DNA of 60,772 bases from Ameyamaea chiangmaiensis (lineage in GTDB: Bacteria > Pseudomonadota > Alphaproteobacteria > Acetobacterales > Acetobacteraceae), in contig NZ_JABXXR010000003.1 in assembly GCF_013376175.1 (NCBI RefSeq), forward strand, positions 1 to 60,772, given 5' to 3'. Below, piece after piece: positions 38,264-46,765 of the stretch; the first letter of the stretch is position 1, and each line of letters starts with the position of its first letter. The notes below the pieces were generated by a model. That model was not told the DNA's origin. It worked only from the letters and a program-made list of their open reading frames with translations, and searched no databases. Made by a program: the position numbers and the translations under genes.

Positions 38264-38444
38264 GACAAAAGCGACCGTTCGTATCCGTCAGATCGCATCG
38301 GGTAACGGACGTAAGCCGGGCCAGCAGGCAACCCTGGTTGGTCTTGGCCTTAATGGCATCGGGCGCGTGCGCGAGCTGGAGGATACACCCTCCGTGCGCG
38401 GCATGATCCGCAAGGTGGCCCACCTGGTGAAGGTGGAGGACTGA
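38256..38444 (+). CDS. rpmD: 50S ribosomal protein L30
   Basis: L30 (62 residues) is a small 50S protein. The ATG at 38256 lies inside the end of rpsE (8-base overlap) after GGAGGTGGCAG, which is the Shine-Dalgarno. Motif: [21 protein letters not shown]. Confidence 0.96.
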   Translation: MSETKATVRIRQIASGNGRKPGQQATLVGLGLNGIGRVRELEDTPSVRGMIRKVAHLVKVED

Positions 38445-38445
38445 G

Positions 38446-38928
38446 ATGAATTTGAACGAACTGCGCGATAACGAGGGCTCTCGGTATCGTAAGAAGCGGC
38501 TCGGCCGAGGCATCGGATCCGGTAAGGGCAAGACCTCCGGTAAGGGTGTGAAGGGTCAGAAGGCGCGTGAAGGCGTCTCGCTGAACGGGTTCGAAGGTGG
38601 TCAGCTGCCGCTGTATCGCCGTCTTCCCAAGCGCGGCTTCAAGAATATCTTCCGCAAGGTCTATGCACCGGTCAATCTCGGTGCGCTCGACAAGGCGATC
38701 GCGGACGGCAAGATCGACGGCTCTGCGGTTGTGACCGAAGAGGTTCTGGCCAAGGCTGGTCTGGTTGGCACGGGCCGTTATGCTGGTGTCCGCCTTCTGG
38801 CGTCGGGTGAGATCAGCCGCTCGGTCACTGTCGAAGTGTCCGGCGCGTCTGCTGCGGCCGTTGCTGCGGTGGAGAAGGCGGGTGGATCGGTGAAGGTCCC
38901 GGCGACCGAGGCCCCGGCCGCTGCCTGA
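38446..38928 (+). CDS. rplO: 50S ribosomal protein L15
   Basis: L15 (160 residues) is a late-assembly 50S protein with the glycine-rich N-terminal arm ([21 protein letters not shown]). It is the last ribosomal protein before the hairpins that separate it from secY. Confidence 0.98.
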   Translation: MNLNELRDNEGSRYRKKRLGRGIGSGKGKTSGKGVKGQKAREGVSLNGFEGGQLPLYRRLPKRGFKNIFRKVYAPVNLGALDKAIADGKIDGSAVVTEEVLAKAGLVGTGRYAGVRLLASGEISRSVTVEVSGASAAAVAAVEKAGGSVKVPATEAPAAA

Positions 38929-39004
38929 TGTCGGTGGGGCAAGCGGATGCGAATTCGCTTGCCTTTCCGGCGATGCCGGTCATCCTGAATTGACAGAGAC
39001 CATG

Positions 39005-39036
39005 ACAGCGTCCCGCTTCGCGGCGACGCTGTTTTT
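39005..39036 (+). terminator. Terminator-like hairpin between rplO and secY (candidate attenuator)
   Basis: ACAGCGTC pairs with GACGCTGT (39025-39032), extended inside by CCGC-TTC-GCGG, and runs straight into TTTTT. It ends about 15 bases before the secY ATG. A second, weaker stem (GCAAGCG/CGCTTGC, 38939-38962) and a TTGACA (38990-38995) without a good -10 lie just upstream. It may lower secY-adk expression relative to the ribosomal proteins. Confidence 0.75.
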
Positions 39037-39051
39037 GTGAAAGGACTGCGG

Positions 39052-40398
39052 ATGGCATCCGCCGCGGATCAGATCGCTGCCAGCATCAACATCAAGGCAT
39101 TTTCCAAGGCGACAGAACTCAAGAAGCGGATCTGGTTTACTCTGGCCGCCTTGATCGTCTATCGCCTGGGAACCTACATCCCGGTCCCCGGGGTGGATGC
39201 GACCGTGATGGGGCAACTTCTTGCCCAGCATCAGGGCGGCATTCTTGGCATGTTCGACATGTTCACCGGGGGCGCCTTGGGGCGCATGACGGTGTTCGCA
39301 CTCAACATCATGCCCTATATCAGCGCGTCCATCATCGTTCAGCTGATGTCGACGGCGCTTCCCTCGCTGGAGTCGCTGAAGAAGGAAGGCGAGCAGGGGC
39401 GCAAGCGGCTGAATCAGTACACCCGTTATCTGACGGTGGTCATTGCGCTGTTTCAGGCCTACGGGATTGCCGTTGGGCTTGAGAGCATGCACAGCCAGGC
39501 AGGCTCTGCGGTCATCAATCCCGGTGTGTTCTTCATCGTGTCCTGCGTCATCACTCTGGTTGGCGGGACGATGTTCCTGATGTGGCTGGGTGAGCAGATC
39601 ACATCCCGTGGCGTCGGCAACGGTATCTCGCTGATCATCTTCGCGGGTATCGTCGCGAACCTGCCGCATGCTCTGGCCAGTCTGTTCCAGCTTGGCTACA
39701 CGGGCGCGCTGTCGCCGATCTTCGTGATCATCTTTCTCATGCTGGCGGCGGCGACGATCGCGTTCATCGTGTTCATGGAACAGGCGCAGCGCCGCGTGGT
39801 GATCCAGTATCCCAAGCGTCAGGTGGGCCGACACATGTTTGGCGGCGAGTCGAGCCACATGCCGCTCAAGGTCAACACTGCGGGCGTGATTCCGCCCATC
39901 TTCGCATCGTCAGTGCTGCTGATCCCCGTCACGGTGGCGGGCTTCATGAACGGCAAGAACATGCCGGGTTGGCTCTCGTTCCTGGGGCAGGAACTGGGGC
40001 AGGGGCAGCCGCTGTACATGCTGTTCTATGCGCTGATGATCCTGTTTTTCTCCTTTTTCTATGCGGCGGTGACGTTCAATCCGGAAGAGACGGCCGATAA
40101 TCTGCGAAAGCAGGGCGGCTTCGTGCCGGGGATCAGACCCGGCGCCAACACGGCGACCTATTTCGACCGTATCCTGACGCGACTGACCGTTATCGGAGCA
40201 TTGTATCTCGTAGCGGTCTGCTTGCTGCCGCAGGTGCTGATCAGCCATTACAACGTTCCGTTCTATTTTGGTGGGACCAGCCTGATCATCATCGTGTCCG
40301 TCACCATCGATACGGTCACCCAGATTCAGTCCCACCTCGTGGCACACCAGTATCAGGGTCTGATCCAGCGCTCCCGGCGGCGGGGACGCGGGCGATGA
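39052..40398 (+). CDS. secY: Preprotein translocase subunit SecY
   Basis: SecY (448 residues, ten membrane helices) is the protein-conducting channel. Landmarks are [24 protein letters not shown] (in parts, helix 2), the plug region after helix 1, and the cytoplasmic loop [21 protein letters not shown]. The ATG at 39052 has AAAGGA seven bases upstream; a GTG at 39037 is less likely. It overlaps adk by four bases. Confidence 0.98.
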   Translation: MASAADQIAASINIKAFSKATELKKRIWFTLAALIVYRLGTYIPVPGVDATVMGQLLAQHQGGILGMFDMFTGGALGRMTVFALNIMPYISASIIVQLMSTALPSLESLKKEGEQGRKRLNQYTRYLTVVIALFQAYGIAVGLESMHSQAGSAVINPGVFFIVSCVITLVGGTMFLMWLGEQITSRGVGNGISLIIFAGIVANLPHALASLFQLGYTGALSPIFVIIFLMLAAATIAFIVFMEQAQRRVVIQYPKRQVGRHMFGGESSHMPLKVNTAGVIPPIFASSVLLIPVTVAGFMNGKNMPGWLSFLGQELGQGQPLYMLFYALMILFFSFFYAAVTFNPEETADNLRKQGGFVPGIRPGANTATYFDRILTRLTVIGALYLVAVCLLPQVLISHYNVPFYFGGTSLIIIVSVTIDTVTQIQSHLVAHQYQGLIQRSRRRGRGR

Positions 40399-41063
40399 AT
40401 CTCATTTTGCTGGGCCCCCCTGGTGCGGGCAAGGGAACGCAGGCCAAGCGTCTGGAAGAGAAGTACGGGATCGTTCAGATTTCGACCGGGGACATGCTCC
40501 GGGCGGAGGTGAAGGCGTCGACACCGATCGGCCTCGAGGCGAAGGCTTTGATGGAAGCCGGGCAGCTCGTTCCCGATTCGATCATTATCGCGATGCTCGA
40601 GTCTCGTGTGTCGCAGCCGGATTGCGCGCGGGGCTTCATTCTCGACGGATTCCCGCGAACCGAAGCACAGGCAGCCGCACTGGACGCTATGCTGGCGTCT
40701 CGGGGCGTGAAAATCGACGGCGTGTTGTCGCTGGAGGTTGACCATTCGGCACTGGCCGACCGCATCGCGGGACGGTTCACGTGCGCCGCGTGCGGTGCCG
40801 GATACAATGACGTGTCCAAACCCACGAAAGTGGCCGGAGTCTGCGACGTATGCGGCGGGCATGAGTTCATCCGCCGTGCCGACGACAACCGTGAAACCGT
40901 CAAGGCGCGACTTGAGGCCTACCACCGGCAGACGGCACCCATCCTGCCGCACTACCGTGCGCAGGGGCGACTTTTCAGTGTCGACGGCATGCAGGACATC
41001 GCGTCTGTAAGCCAGGCGGTGGATATCGTCATGCAGCGGATCGAGGAGATCACGAAAAAGTGA
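40395..41063 (+). CDS. adk: Adenylate kinase
   Basis: Adenylate kinase (222 residues) converts ATP + AMP to 2 ADP. It has the P-loop [10 protein letters not shown], the AMP-binding [10 protein letters not shown] and a long lid with four cysteines (CAAC and CDVC) that should bind zinc. It overlaps secY as ATGA, the usual order in this lineage. Confidence 0.98.
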   Translation: MNLILLGPPGAGKGTQAKRLEEKYGIVQISTGDMLRAEVKASTPIGLEAKALMEAGQLVPDSIIIAMLESRVSQPDCARGFILDGFPRTEAQAAALDAMLASRGVKIDGVLSLEVDHSALADRIAGRFTCAACGAGYNDVSKPTKVAGVCDVCGGHEFIRRADDNRETVKARLEAYHRQTAPILPHYRAQGRLFSVDGMQDIASVSQAVDIVMQRIEEITKK

Positions 41064-41073
41064 TCTGATTTCG

Positions 41074-41102
41074 TTGACTCTGGATGGGTCTCGGTTTATG
41101 CC
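41074..41102 (+). promoter_or_regulatory. Candidate promoter for rpsM-rpsK-rpoA-rplQ
   Basis: TTGACT (41074-41079), 17 bases, TATGCC (41097-41102), directly after the adk stop and about 130 bases before rpsM. It has the same -35 and spacing as the rpsL promoter. Confidence 0.6.
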
Positions 41103-41231
41103 GCGCCCTCTGGATATGGACATTTTTCCCTGACGGCGGCGAGCGGCTGCTGCGGGAAGGCCCGGACCCGGACACGGGCGGGACAATTTTTCATGCCGGG
41201 AACAACACCTGGCAGGCTAGGAGTGAATGGC

Positions 41232-41609
41232 GTGGCGCGTATTGCCGGCGTGAATATCCCGTCCAACAAGCGGGTGACGATTGGGCTGCGTTATATCTAC
41301 GGAATCGGTGAGACGAAGGCGCAGGAAATCTGCAAGCGCCTTGAGATCGCCGATGCCCGTCGTGTTAACGAGCTGAGCGATGACGAAATTGCCAAGATCC
41401 GCGAGCTGATCGATGGCGAATATCGTGTCGAGGGTGATCTTCGTCGTGAGGTCGCGATGAACATCAAGCGTCTGATGGATCTGGGCTGCTATCGCGGCCT
41501 CCGCCATCGTCGCGGTCTTCCGGTGCGCGGTCAGCGGACGCATACCAACGCCCGTACCCGCAAGGGTAAGGCTGTGGCGATCGCCGGCAAGAAGAAGGCC
41601 ACGCGCTGA
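41232..41609 (+). CDS. rpsM: 30S ribosomal protein S13 (GTG start)
   Basis: S13 (125 residues) contacts 50S L5 and P-site tRNA. The family start ([18 protein letters not shown]) begins at the GTG at 41232 with AGGAG nine bases upstream. An ATG at 41193 would add 13 residues foreign to the family. Confidence 0.96.
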   Translation: MARIAGVNIPSNKRVTIGLRYIYGIGETKAQEICKRLEIADARRVNELSDDEIAKIRELIDGEYRVEGDLRREVAMNIKRLMDLGCYRGLRHRRGLPVRGQRTHTNARTRKGKAVAIAGKKKATR

Positions 41610-41726
41610 TAGCGATGCGGTAGGGGCTGCCCGGGTGACCGGGTGAGCCTCTCCCGGCGTTTGAGTGACGATATTGAAGGGTTATCCGGCCTTTACCGGC
41701 GCCCGAACTGACAGGACGAAGAAACC

Positions 41727-42119
41727 ATGGCGAAGGCCGCCGCTCCGCGTATTCGTAAGAAAGAGCGCAAGAACATTATCTCGGGCGTGGCCCATGTGCT
41801 TTCCACGTTCAACAACACCATGATCACGATCTCGGACGCGCAGGGTAATGCGATCGCCTGGTCGTCGGCTGGCGCGCAGGGCTTCAAAGGCTCGCGCAAG
41901 TCCACGCCGTATGCCGCCCAGGTCGCTGCCGAGGACGCGGGACGCAAGGCCCGTGAACATGGCATGGAGACCCTCGAGATCGAAGTGTCCGGCCCGGGTT
42001 CGGGGCGCGAGAGCGCTCTTCGCGCGCTGCAGGCCGTCGGCTTCTCGATCACGGCGATCCGTGACATGACGCCGGTGCCCCACAACGGCTGCCGTCCGCG
42101 CAAGCGTCGCCGCGTCTGA
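41727..42119 (+). CDS. rpsK: 30S ribosomal protein S11
   Basis: S11 (130 residues) lies on the 30S platform. Motifs: [18 protein letters not shown] and [12 protein letters not shown]. About 117 bases separate it from rpsM, with no clear promoter. Confidence 0.98.
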   Translation: MAKAAAPRIRKKERKNIISGVAHVLSTFNNTMITISDAQGNAIAWSSAGAQGFKGSRKSTPYAAQVAAEDAGRKAREHGMETLEIEVSGPGSGRESALRALQAVGFSITAIRDMTPVPHNGCRPRKRRRV

Positions 42120-42207
42120 GTCTACGCCCCGCGAAAGCGGGGGCTGGAACGCTTCGCCCTCCTTGCCCCGCGACTGCCGGGGTCACGCATTTTGAAAGGC
42201 CATCACC

Positions 42208-43227
42208 TTGGTCCTCCAGAAAAACTGGCAGTCCCTGATCAAGCCGGAAAAGCTGGAAGTCGAGCCGGGCTCCGAGCCGTCTCGCACCGCGACGGTTGTC
42301 GCCGAGCCGCTTGAGCGCGGCTTTGGCATGACGCTCGGCAATGCGATCCGGCGTGTCCTGTTGTCGTCGCTGCAGGGTGCTGCGGTTACGGCGATCCAGA
42401 TCGACGGCGTCCTGCACGAGTTCTCGTCGGTGCCCGGCGTCCGCGAGGATGTCACCGACATCGTGCTGAACATCAAGCAACTTGCCCTGCGTATGCACGG
42501 CGAGGGGCCGAAGCGGATGATGCTGACGGCGACCGGGCCTGGTGAGGTTCGCGCCAAGCAGATCCAGACCGGTCACGACATCGAAGTGATGAACCCCGAG
42601 CTGGTGATCTGCACGCTGGACGAAGGCGTGAAGCTCGGCATGGAGTTGACGGTCAATGTCGGCAAGGGGTACGTGCCCGCTGCCGCCAACCGTCCCGAAG
42701 ACGCGCCGATCGGCCTTATCCCGATCGATGCGATCTACTCGCCCGTGCGTCGCGTGTCGTACAAGGTGGAGCCGACCCGTGTTGGTCAGGTCACCGACTA
42801 CGACAAGCTGCTTCTGACGGTTGAGACGAACGGCGCGGTGACGGCTGAGGACTCGGTGGCTCTCGCTGCGCGCATCCTTCAGGATCAGCTGCAGCTGTTC
42901 ATCAATTTCGACGAGCCCCGTCCGGTCCGCACCGAAGAGCCGCAGGACGATCTTCCGTTCAATCGCAACCTTCTTCGCAAGGTGGATGAGCTGGAGTTGT
43001 CGGTCCGCAGTGCGAACTGCCTGAAGAACGATAACATCGTCTACATTGGCGATCTCGTTCAGAAGACGGAGCAGGAAATGCTGCGGACGCCTAACTTTGG
43101 CCGCAAGTCGCTCAACGAGATCAAGGAGGTTCTGACCTCCATGGGTCTGTCGCTGGGCATGAATGTGCCGGCATGGCCGCCGGAGAATATCGAGGATCTG
43201 GCCAAGCGGCTCGACGAGCCGTTCTGA
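42208..43227 (+). CDS. rpoA: DNA-directed RNA polymerase subunit alpha (TTG start)
   Basis: The alpha subunit (339 residues) has the N-terminal dimerisation domain ([23 protein letters not shown] in parts), a flexible linker (about 235-255) and the C-terminal domain that contacts UP elements and activators ([29 protein letters not shown]). The alphaproteobacterial N-terminus [17 protein letters not shown] starts at a TTG at 42208 after AAAGG; no ATG fits. Two GC hairpins without U-runs lie in the 88 bases after rpsK. Confidence 0.97.
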   Translation: MVLQKNWQSLIKPEKLEVEPGSEPSRTATVVAEPLERGFGMTLGNAIRRVLLSSLQGAAVTAIQIDGVLHEFSSVPGVREDVTDIVLNIKQLALRMHGEGPKRMMLTATGPGEVRAKQIQTGHDIEVMNPELVICTLDEGVKLGMELTVNVGKGYVPAAANRPEDAPIGLIPIDAIYSPVRRVSYKVEPTRVGQVTDYDKLLLTVETNGAVTAEDSVALAARILQDQLQLFINFDEPRPVRTEEPQDDLPFNRNLLRKVDELELSVRSANCLKNDNIVYIGDLVQKTEQEMLRTPNFGRKSLNEIKEVLTSMGLSLGMNVPAWPPENIEDLAKRLDEPF

Positions 43228-43260
43228 GCCTCTGGACCGGAAGAACAGGAAGAACTTATC

Positions 43261-43686
43261 ATGCGTCATGGTGTTGCCGGCCGGAAACTCGGCGTAACGT
43301 CTACCCACCGCGCCGCCATGTTCCGCAACATGGCCGTCGCCCTCATCAAGCACGAGCAGATCACGACGACGCTGCCCAAGGCGAAGGAGCTTCGCCCGGT
43401 GGTCGAGAAGCTGATCACGCTCGGTAAGCGTGGCGATCTGCACGCCCGTCGCCAGGCCTATGCCCAGCTTCGCGATAACACGATTGTTGCCAAGCTGTTC
43501 TCGGCGGTTGCCGAGCGTTATGCGACGCGCCAGGGCGGCTATACCCGGGTGCTGAAGGCCGGCATGCGTTATGGTGATGCCGCCGACATGGCCGTGATCG
43601 AGCTCGTTGATCGCGACGTTCTGGCCAAGGGTCAGGACAGCGGCCCGAAGCCGGAAATCAACAACGACGATGCTCTCGCGGCCTGA
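43261..43686 (+). CDS. rplQ: 50S ribosomal protein L17
   Basis: L17 (141 residues) lies at the tunnel exit. The family start [20 protein letters not shown] is intact; the last 20 or so residues are an extension. It closes the ribosomal block, followed by a strong terminator. Confidence 0.98.
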   Translation: MRHGVAGRKLGVTSTHRAAMFRNMAVALIKHEQITTTLPKAKELRPVVEKLITLGKRGDLHARRQAYAQLRDNTIVAKLFSAVAERYATRQGGYTRVLKAGMRYGDAADMAVIELVDRDVLAKGQDSGPKPEINNDDALAA

Positions 43687-43713
43687 TCTCCGTGATCGCC
43701 GTTGGTGCGTGGA

Positions 43714-43745
43714 GAAAAGCCGGCCCTCAGGGGCCGGTTTTTTTT
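43714..43745 (+). terminator. Intrinsic terminator after rplQ
   Basis: CCGGCCC-TCAG-GGGCCGG is followed by eight Ts (43738-43745). It ends the rpsM-rplQ transcript. Confidence 0.95.
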
Positions 43746-43848
43746 ATGCACAACGGTCGGGAACGGAGACGGACCCGGGACACGCTCAGGCGTTCCCTGC
43801 AGCACTCGGGTTCGCTAGACTCGGGTTGTTTTGTGACAGGAGGAACTG

Positions 43849-44079
43849 ATGAGCGACGATACGACTGTGGAGCCATTCTCTCTCGAAAGTGGCGTGCGCC
43901 CCCTCGCGACCGAGGCTGCGTCCGGCTGCAGCGTTGCCGGTATGACGCGTTGCGTGTGCAAGAGTGGATGCGGTTCGCTGGGTGTGCTGCGGGACTGGAC
44001 CGTTGACCGACCCTTGCTGGCTCTTGGGGTCTCGGCATTTGTGGGTCTGGTGCTGGGGCGGATGATCCGGCGTCGATAA
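43849..44079 (+). CDS. Small protein with a YqjD/ElaB-like C-terminal membrane anchor
   Basis: The 76-residue product has a polar N-terminal half with three or four cysteines (GCSVAG, CVCKSGCG) and a C-terminal helix WTVDRPLLALGVSAFVGLVLGRMIRRR (read in parts) that closely resembles the ribosome- and membrane-associated YqjD/ElaB (DUF883) tail: W-x-x-x-xP, a glycine-rich helix and a final RRR. Most of the DUF883 coiled coil is absent. AGGAGG precedes the ATG, so translation is likely. No function can be assigned. It heads a group of three tiny membrane proteins. Confidence 0.7.
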   Translation: MSDDTTVEPFSLESGVRPLATEAASGCSVAGMTRCVCKSGCGSLGVLRDWTVDRPLLALGVSAFVGLVLGRMIRRR

Positions 44080-44212
44080 TGCGCGCACGCGAAGCGGCGA
44101 ACAACATCGTTACTGCGCCGTTTCAGGCGTGAACTGACACGCATTTCGCGCGTATAGCCCACATCTGAGCCCGTATCACACGGATGCGGGTATAAGTTGG
44201 GGAATTCCACAC

Positions 44213-44386
44213 ATGTTGAAGCTTGCGCTTCTTTTCCTGGTGATTTCGCTGGTCGCGGGCCTCTTGGGCTTCACGGGCATTTCGTCCGCCGCTGCGGGTG
44301 TGGCCCGTATCCTGTTCTTTATCGCCATACTGATTTTCGTCGTGTTTCTGGTCATGGCGCTTCTTGGTGTCAGTCTATTTACATAA
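44213..44386 (+). CDS. DUF1328-family small membrane protein
   Basis: The 57-residue product is almost wholly two membrane helices with the family pattern: [20 protein letters not shown], then [19 protein letters not shown]. Such proteins (YtjA type) are widespread in proteobacteria, often near stress genes, and have no established role. A TATAAG at 44191 is too weakly supported to call a promoter. A terminator follows 18 bases after the stop. Confidence 0.85.
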   Translation: MLKLALLFLVISLVAGLLGFTGISSAAAGVARILFFIAILIFVVFLVMALLGVSLFT

Positions 44387-44403
44387 GCATGTCGACAAAC
44401 AGG

Positions 44404-44430
44404 AAAGGCGGCCTCCGGGCCGCCTTTTTT
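44404..44430 (+). terminator. Intrinsic terminator after the DUF1328 gene
   Basis: AAAGGCGGCC pairs with GGCCGCCTTT around TCCG and is followed by T6-G-T4. This makes the DUF1328 gene a separate short transcript. Confidence 0.92.
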
Positions 44431-44533
44431 GTTTTAATATCGTGATGGGTGCCGCGAACTTCTGTCGTCGTCATCCCTTATACGAAAGATCAGTCTTACG
44501 GGCTGGCGCCAAGAAAGCGAAGGGACCCCGTTC

Positions 44534-44686
44534 ATGAGTACAATTCTGCTTATTATTCTGATCCTGCTGCTTCTGGGCGCGCTGCCGACGTGGCCCTACA
44601 GTGCTGGTTGGGGCTATTACCCTTCGGGCGGCCTTGGCCTGGTACTGCTGATCGTGATCATTCTTCTGGTGATGGGCCGGTTGTAA
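44534..44686 (+). CDS. DUF3309-family small membrane protein
   Basis: The 50-residue product matches the DUF3309 pattern: a first helix (STILLIILILLLLGALPTWP), the central YSAGWGYYPSGGLG and a second helix (LVLLIVIILLVMGRL). The ATG at 44534 follows AAGGGA. The function is unknown. An imperfect GC hairpin follows the stop. Confidence 0.85.
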   Translation: MSTILLIILILLLLGALPTWPYSAGWGYYPSGGLGLVLLIVIILLVMGRL

Positions 44687-44693
44687 CGGATAA

Positions 44694-44716
44694 GGGCCTG
44701 GCGTCACGCCGGGCCC
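44694..44716 (+). terminator. Possible terminator hairpin after the DUF3309 gene
   Basis: GGGCCTGGCG pairs with CGCCGGGCCC (one G-U) around TCA. It has no U-run, so intrinsic termination would be weak. Confidence 0.4.
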
Positions 44717-44871
44717 GACCCCTTCGGTCCGGCGGATGGCGATTGCGCCCGCCGCACGGGTCGTCTAGACGAGGTCAGAGCGGACATGGTGGTGTAACGC
44801 GGCGGCATCCAAAGCGTGCTGATCGACTGTGATCGTCCACCGCTTCGCGGACGCTGTGTTTTCTGATTCAG

Positions 44872-44901
44872 TTGGACCCTGATGCTCTTTCGTCGCTACA
44901 C
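44872..44901 (+). promoter_or_regulatory. Candidate fur promoter giving a near-leaderless mRNA
   Basis: TTGGAC (44872-44877), 17-18 bases, then GCTACA/CTACAC (44895-44901). A start six to eight bases after the -10 would fall about two to four bases before the fur ATG at 44911. The sequence before that ATG (CTGCCTCCTG) has no Shine-Dalgarno, consistent with a leaderless message. Confidence 0.5.
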
Positions 44902-44910
44902 TGCCTCCTG

Positions 44911-45351
44911 ATGAGTGATACGCCCTCCCTGGACTCCCCGATCGCTGAACTATGCCGCGAAAAGGGAATGAAACTGACCGGACAACGGCGAACAATCGCC
45001 CATGTGTTGTCGGAATCAGACGATCATCCCGATGTTGAGGAGCTTTATCGGCGCGCCATGGCCGTCGATCCACGTATTTCCATAGCGACTGTCTATCGGA
45101 CCGTGCGACTTTTTGAGGAGCACGGCATCCTTCACAGGCGGGACTTCGGCGGCGGTCGGGCGCGTTACGAGCGGACGGACGACCATCAGCATTACCATCT
45201 GATCGATATCGAAAGCGGTCGCGTGACGGAATTCGAGGACGCGGCGCTTGAGAAGCTGCTGGAGACGATTGCCGCGCGAATGGGCTATGACCTTGTCAGC
45301 CGCCGTCTCGAGCTGTTCGGCCGGGCGCGGTCTCGCAAGTCCAAAGCCTGA
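44911..45351 (+). CDS. fur: Fur-family metalloregulator (Fur/Mur type) with an altered metal site
   Basis: The 146-residue repressor has the Fur winged helix (GMKLTGQRRTIAHVLSES, RISIATVYRTVRLFEEHGI) and dimerisation domain. In E. coli numbering, H33 (DDHPDVEELY), E81 (ARYE), H88, H90 and E101 are kept, but three of the four ligands of the other site are changed: H87 to Q, D89 to Y (QHYHLI in place of HHDHLI) and H125 to R (VSRRLELFG); E108 remains. The structural cysteines are absent, as is usual in this class. The ATG at 44911 has no Shine-Dalgarno; a TTG at 44872 would overlap the likely -35. Fur versus Mur (manganese) cannot be settled by sequence. Confidence 0.88.
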   Translation: MSDTPSLDSPIAELCREKGMKLTGQRRTIAHVLSESDDHPDVEELYRRAMAVDPRISIATVYRTVRLFEEHGILHRRDFGGGRARYERTDDHQHYHLIDIESGRVTEFEDAALEKLLETIAARMGYDLVSRRLELFGRARSRKSKA

Positions 45352-45390
45352 CGCCTGGTTCAATCAGGAACGCCCTGAGACGAGAATATT

Positions 45391-45427
45391 AGCCTGAAGG
45401 TGCGCAGGGCGCCTCCAGGCTTTTTTT
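45391..45427 (+). terminator. Intrinsic terminator after fur
   Basis: AGCCTG pairs with CAGGCT, with an inner AGGTGC/GCGCCT stem, followed by seven Ts. It lies between the convergent fur and dps genes. Confidence 0.9.
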
Positions 45428-45431
45428 GACA

Positions 45432-45971
45432 TCAGCTGTTGGCGCCCGGGGCCGGTCGGGTGGATTCGAACAGAAACCACGTCCGACGCTCGGTCTCGTC
45501 GATCCAGTTCTCAATAAGGCTGGCCGTCGCGACGTCGTTGCCCTCGTCGCATACGGCATGGACCGCGCGCAGGCTGCGGGTCAGGGACAGATTGTCTTCG
45601 CGGAGCTCAGCCAGCATGTCTTCCGGGGTGACATACTCGGCATCATTGTCCGGGATGCGCTTGAGGCGTGCGATTTCGCCGACGGAGTGCAGTGTCGTTC
45701 CGCCGATCTTGCGTGCGCGTTCGGCCAGAGGATCGGTCATGGCGAAGATCTGATCACTCTGTGCGTCGAGCAGTTCGTGATACTCCGTGAAGTGGCGACC
45801 ACTCATGTGCCAGTGAAAATTCTTCGTCTTGATGTAAAGCGCGAAGACATCGGCCAGCAGTTCCTTAAGGCCAGCGCTTACGTCGCGCACGGCATCGGCA
45901 CCGAGGTCGGTGGGGGTGCCGAGGTGCGACTTGATCTGCGCAGATTTCGCGGCAGTGGACTTTTCGGCCAT
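45432..45971 (-). CDS. dps: Dps-family DNA-protecting ferritin-like protein
   Basis: Dps (179 residues) forms a dodecamer that oxidises iron with peroxide and shields DNA. The ferroxidase residues are visible in KNFHWHMSGRHFTEYHELLDAQ (in parts) and the partner DQIFAMTDPLAERARKIGG. The short lysine-containing N-terminus (AEKSTAAKSAQIK) could bind DNA. The ATG at 45971 has a perfect AGGAGG; the longer open frame is unsupported. It converges on fur. I see no OxyR or Fur box upstream. Confidence 0.92.
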   Translation of the reverse strand: MAEKSTAAKSAQIKSHLGTPTDLGADAVRDVSAGLKELLADVFALYIKTKNFHWHMSGRHFTEYHELLDAQSDQIFAMTDPLAERARKIGGTTLHSVGEIARLKRIPDNDAEYVTPEDMLAELREDNLSLTRSLRAVHAVCDEGNDVATASLIENWIDETERRTWFLFESTRPAPGANS

Positions 45972-46160
45972 TGTAATCCTCCTTGTGTGAGCAGCCTTGT
46001 GGCCACGCCAGACATATGTAGGGCGGCTCAGAGCTGATACCATGACCCTAATCAAACATGCCGGCATTGCACATGGCGCCTCGGCGGCGCGATGTCGGCA
46101 CTGTTCAACGCCTGTCCGTCCGGCGCGTTGCGCAACGGCGGGATCGAGAGGACCCCGACC

Positions 46161-46724
46161 ATGGTTACGACCGCATGGCATGCCGCAGAACTGACGTGGG
46201 GACACGGGCCCAGGCGTCTGGACGTCTTTCTGGAACCAACCTGCCCGTTTTCGGTCAAGACCTTCAACAAGCTATGGGTTCTACTTGAGCACGTCGGTCC
46301 GGATCGGCTTTCCATCACCATCAGACTGCAGTCTCAGCCGTGGCACCTGTTTTCCGGGCTCATCGTGCGGTGCATTCTGGCGGCATCGACCCTGCCCGAG
46401 GGCAGGGAACAGGCCCGTCGCGTGATGGCCGCCGTTGCGGCGAGGCGGGAGGCGTTCGAATTCGAACATCACTGCGACGGCCCCAATCGGGACGCGACGC
46501 CGAATGACATCATTGCTCGACTGGAGCATCTGAGCGGTGTGCCTCTCCGCGCCGCGTTCTCGACCCCTGACCTGGATCGGGCCATCAAATGGCAGTGCCG
46601 CTATGCGCGTCAGAATGGCATCCACACCACGCCGACCTTCATGATCGACGGCCTTGTCACTCCGGGGATGAGCAGCGGCGACTCGATCGAGGCGTGGGCG
46701 GACACACTGGCGTCGCAGGCCTGA
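46161..46724 (+). CDS. DsbA-fold protein with a CxxS motif
   Basis: The 187-residue product has a thioredoxin-like fold with a helical insertion: LDVFLEPTCPFSVKTFNKL at the N-terminus and a cis-proline loop (GIHTTPTFMIDG) near the C-terminus. The usual CPxC is CPFS, so only one active-site cysteine is left. There is no signal peptide, so it is probably cytoplasmic. Relatives include DsbA-like and 2-hydroxychromene isomerase-type proteins; the substrate is unknown. The ATG at 46161 has GAGAGG upstream; an ATG at 46092 is possible. Confidence 0.75.
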   Translation: MVTTAWHAAELTWGHGPRRLDVFLEPTCPFSVKTFNKLWVLLEHVGPDRLSITIRLQSQPWHLFSGLIVRCILAASTLPEGREQARRVMAAVAARREAFEFEHHCDGPNRDATPNDIIARLEHLSGVPLRAAFSTPDLDRAIKWQCRYARQNGIHTTPTFMIDGLVTPGMSSGDSIEAWADTLASQA

Positions 46725-46738
46725 CGTCGCCAGGCGGT

Positions 46739-46760
46739 GTGCCCCGGATTACCGGGGCAC
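46739..46760. terminator. Hairpin between convergent genes
   Basis: GTGCCCCGG pairs perfectly with CCGGGGCAC around ATTA, between the DsbA-fold gene and tal. It lacks a U-run on either strand. It may help end both transcripts. Confidence 0.45.
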
Positions 46761-46765
46761 CCGTA

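Noticed and set aside
38990-38995. TTGACA before secY as a full promoter
   Set aside because: No -10-like sequence at 16-18 bases; the expected place falls in the GC-rich hairpin.
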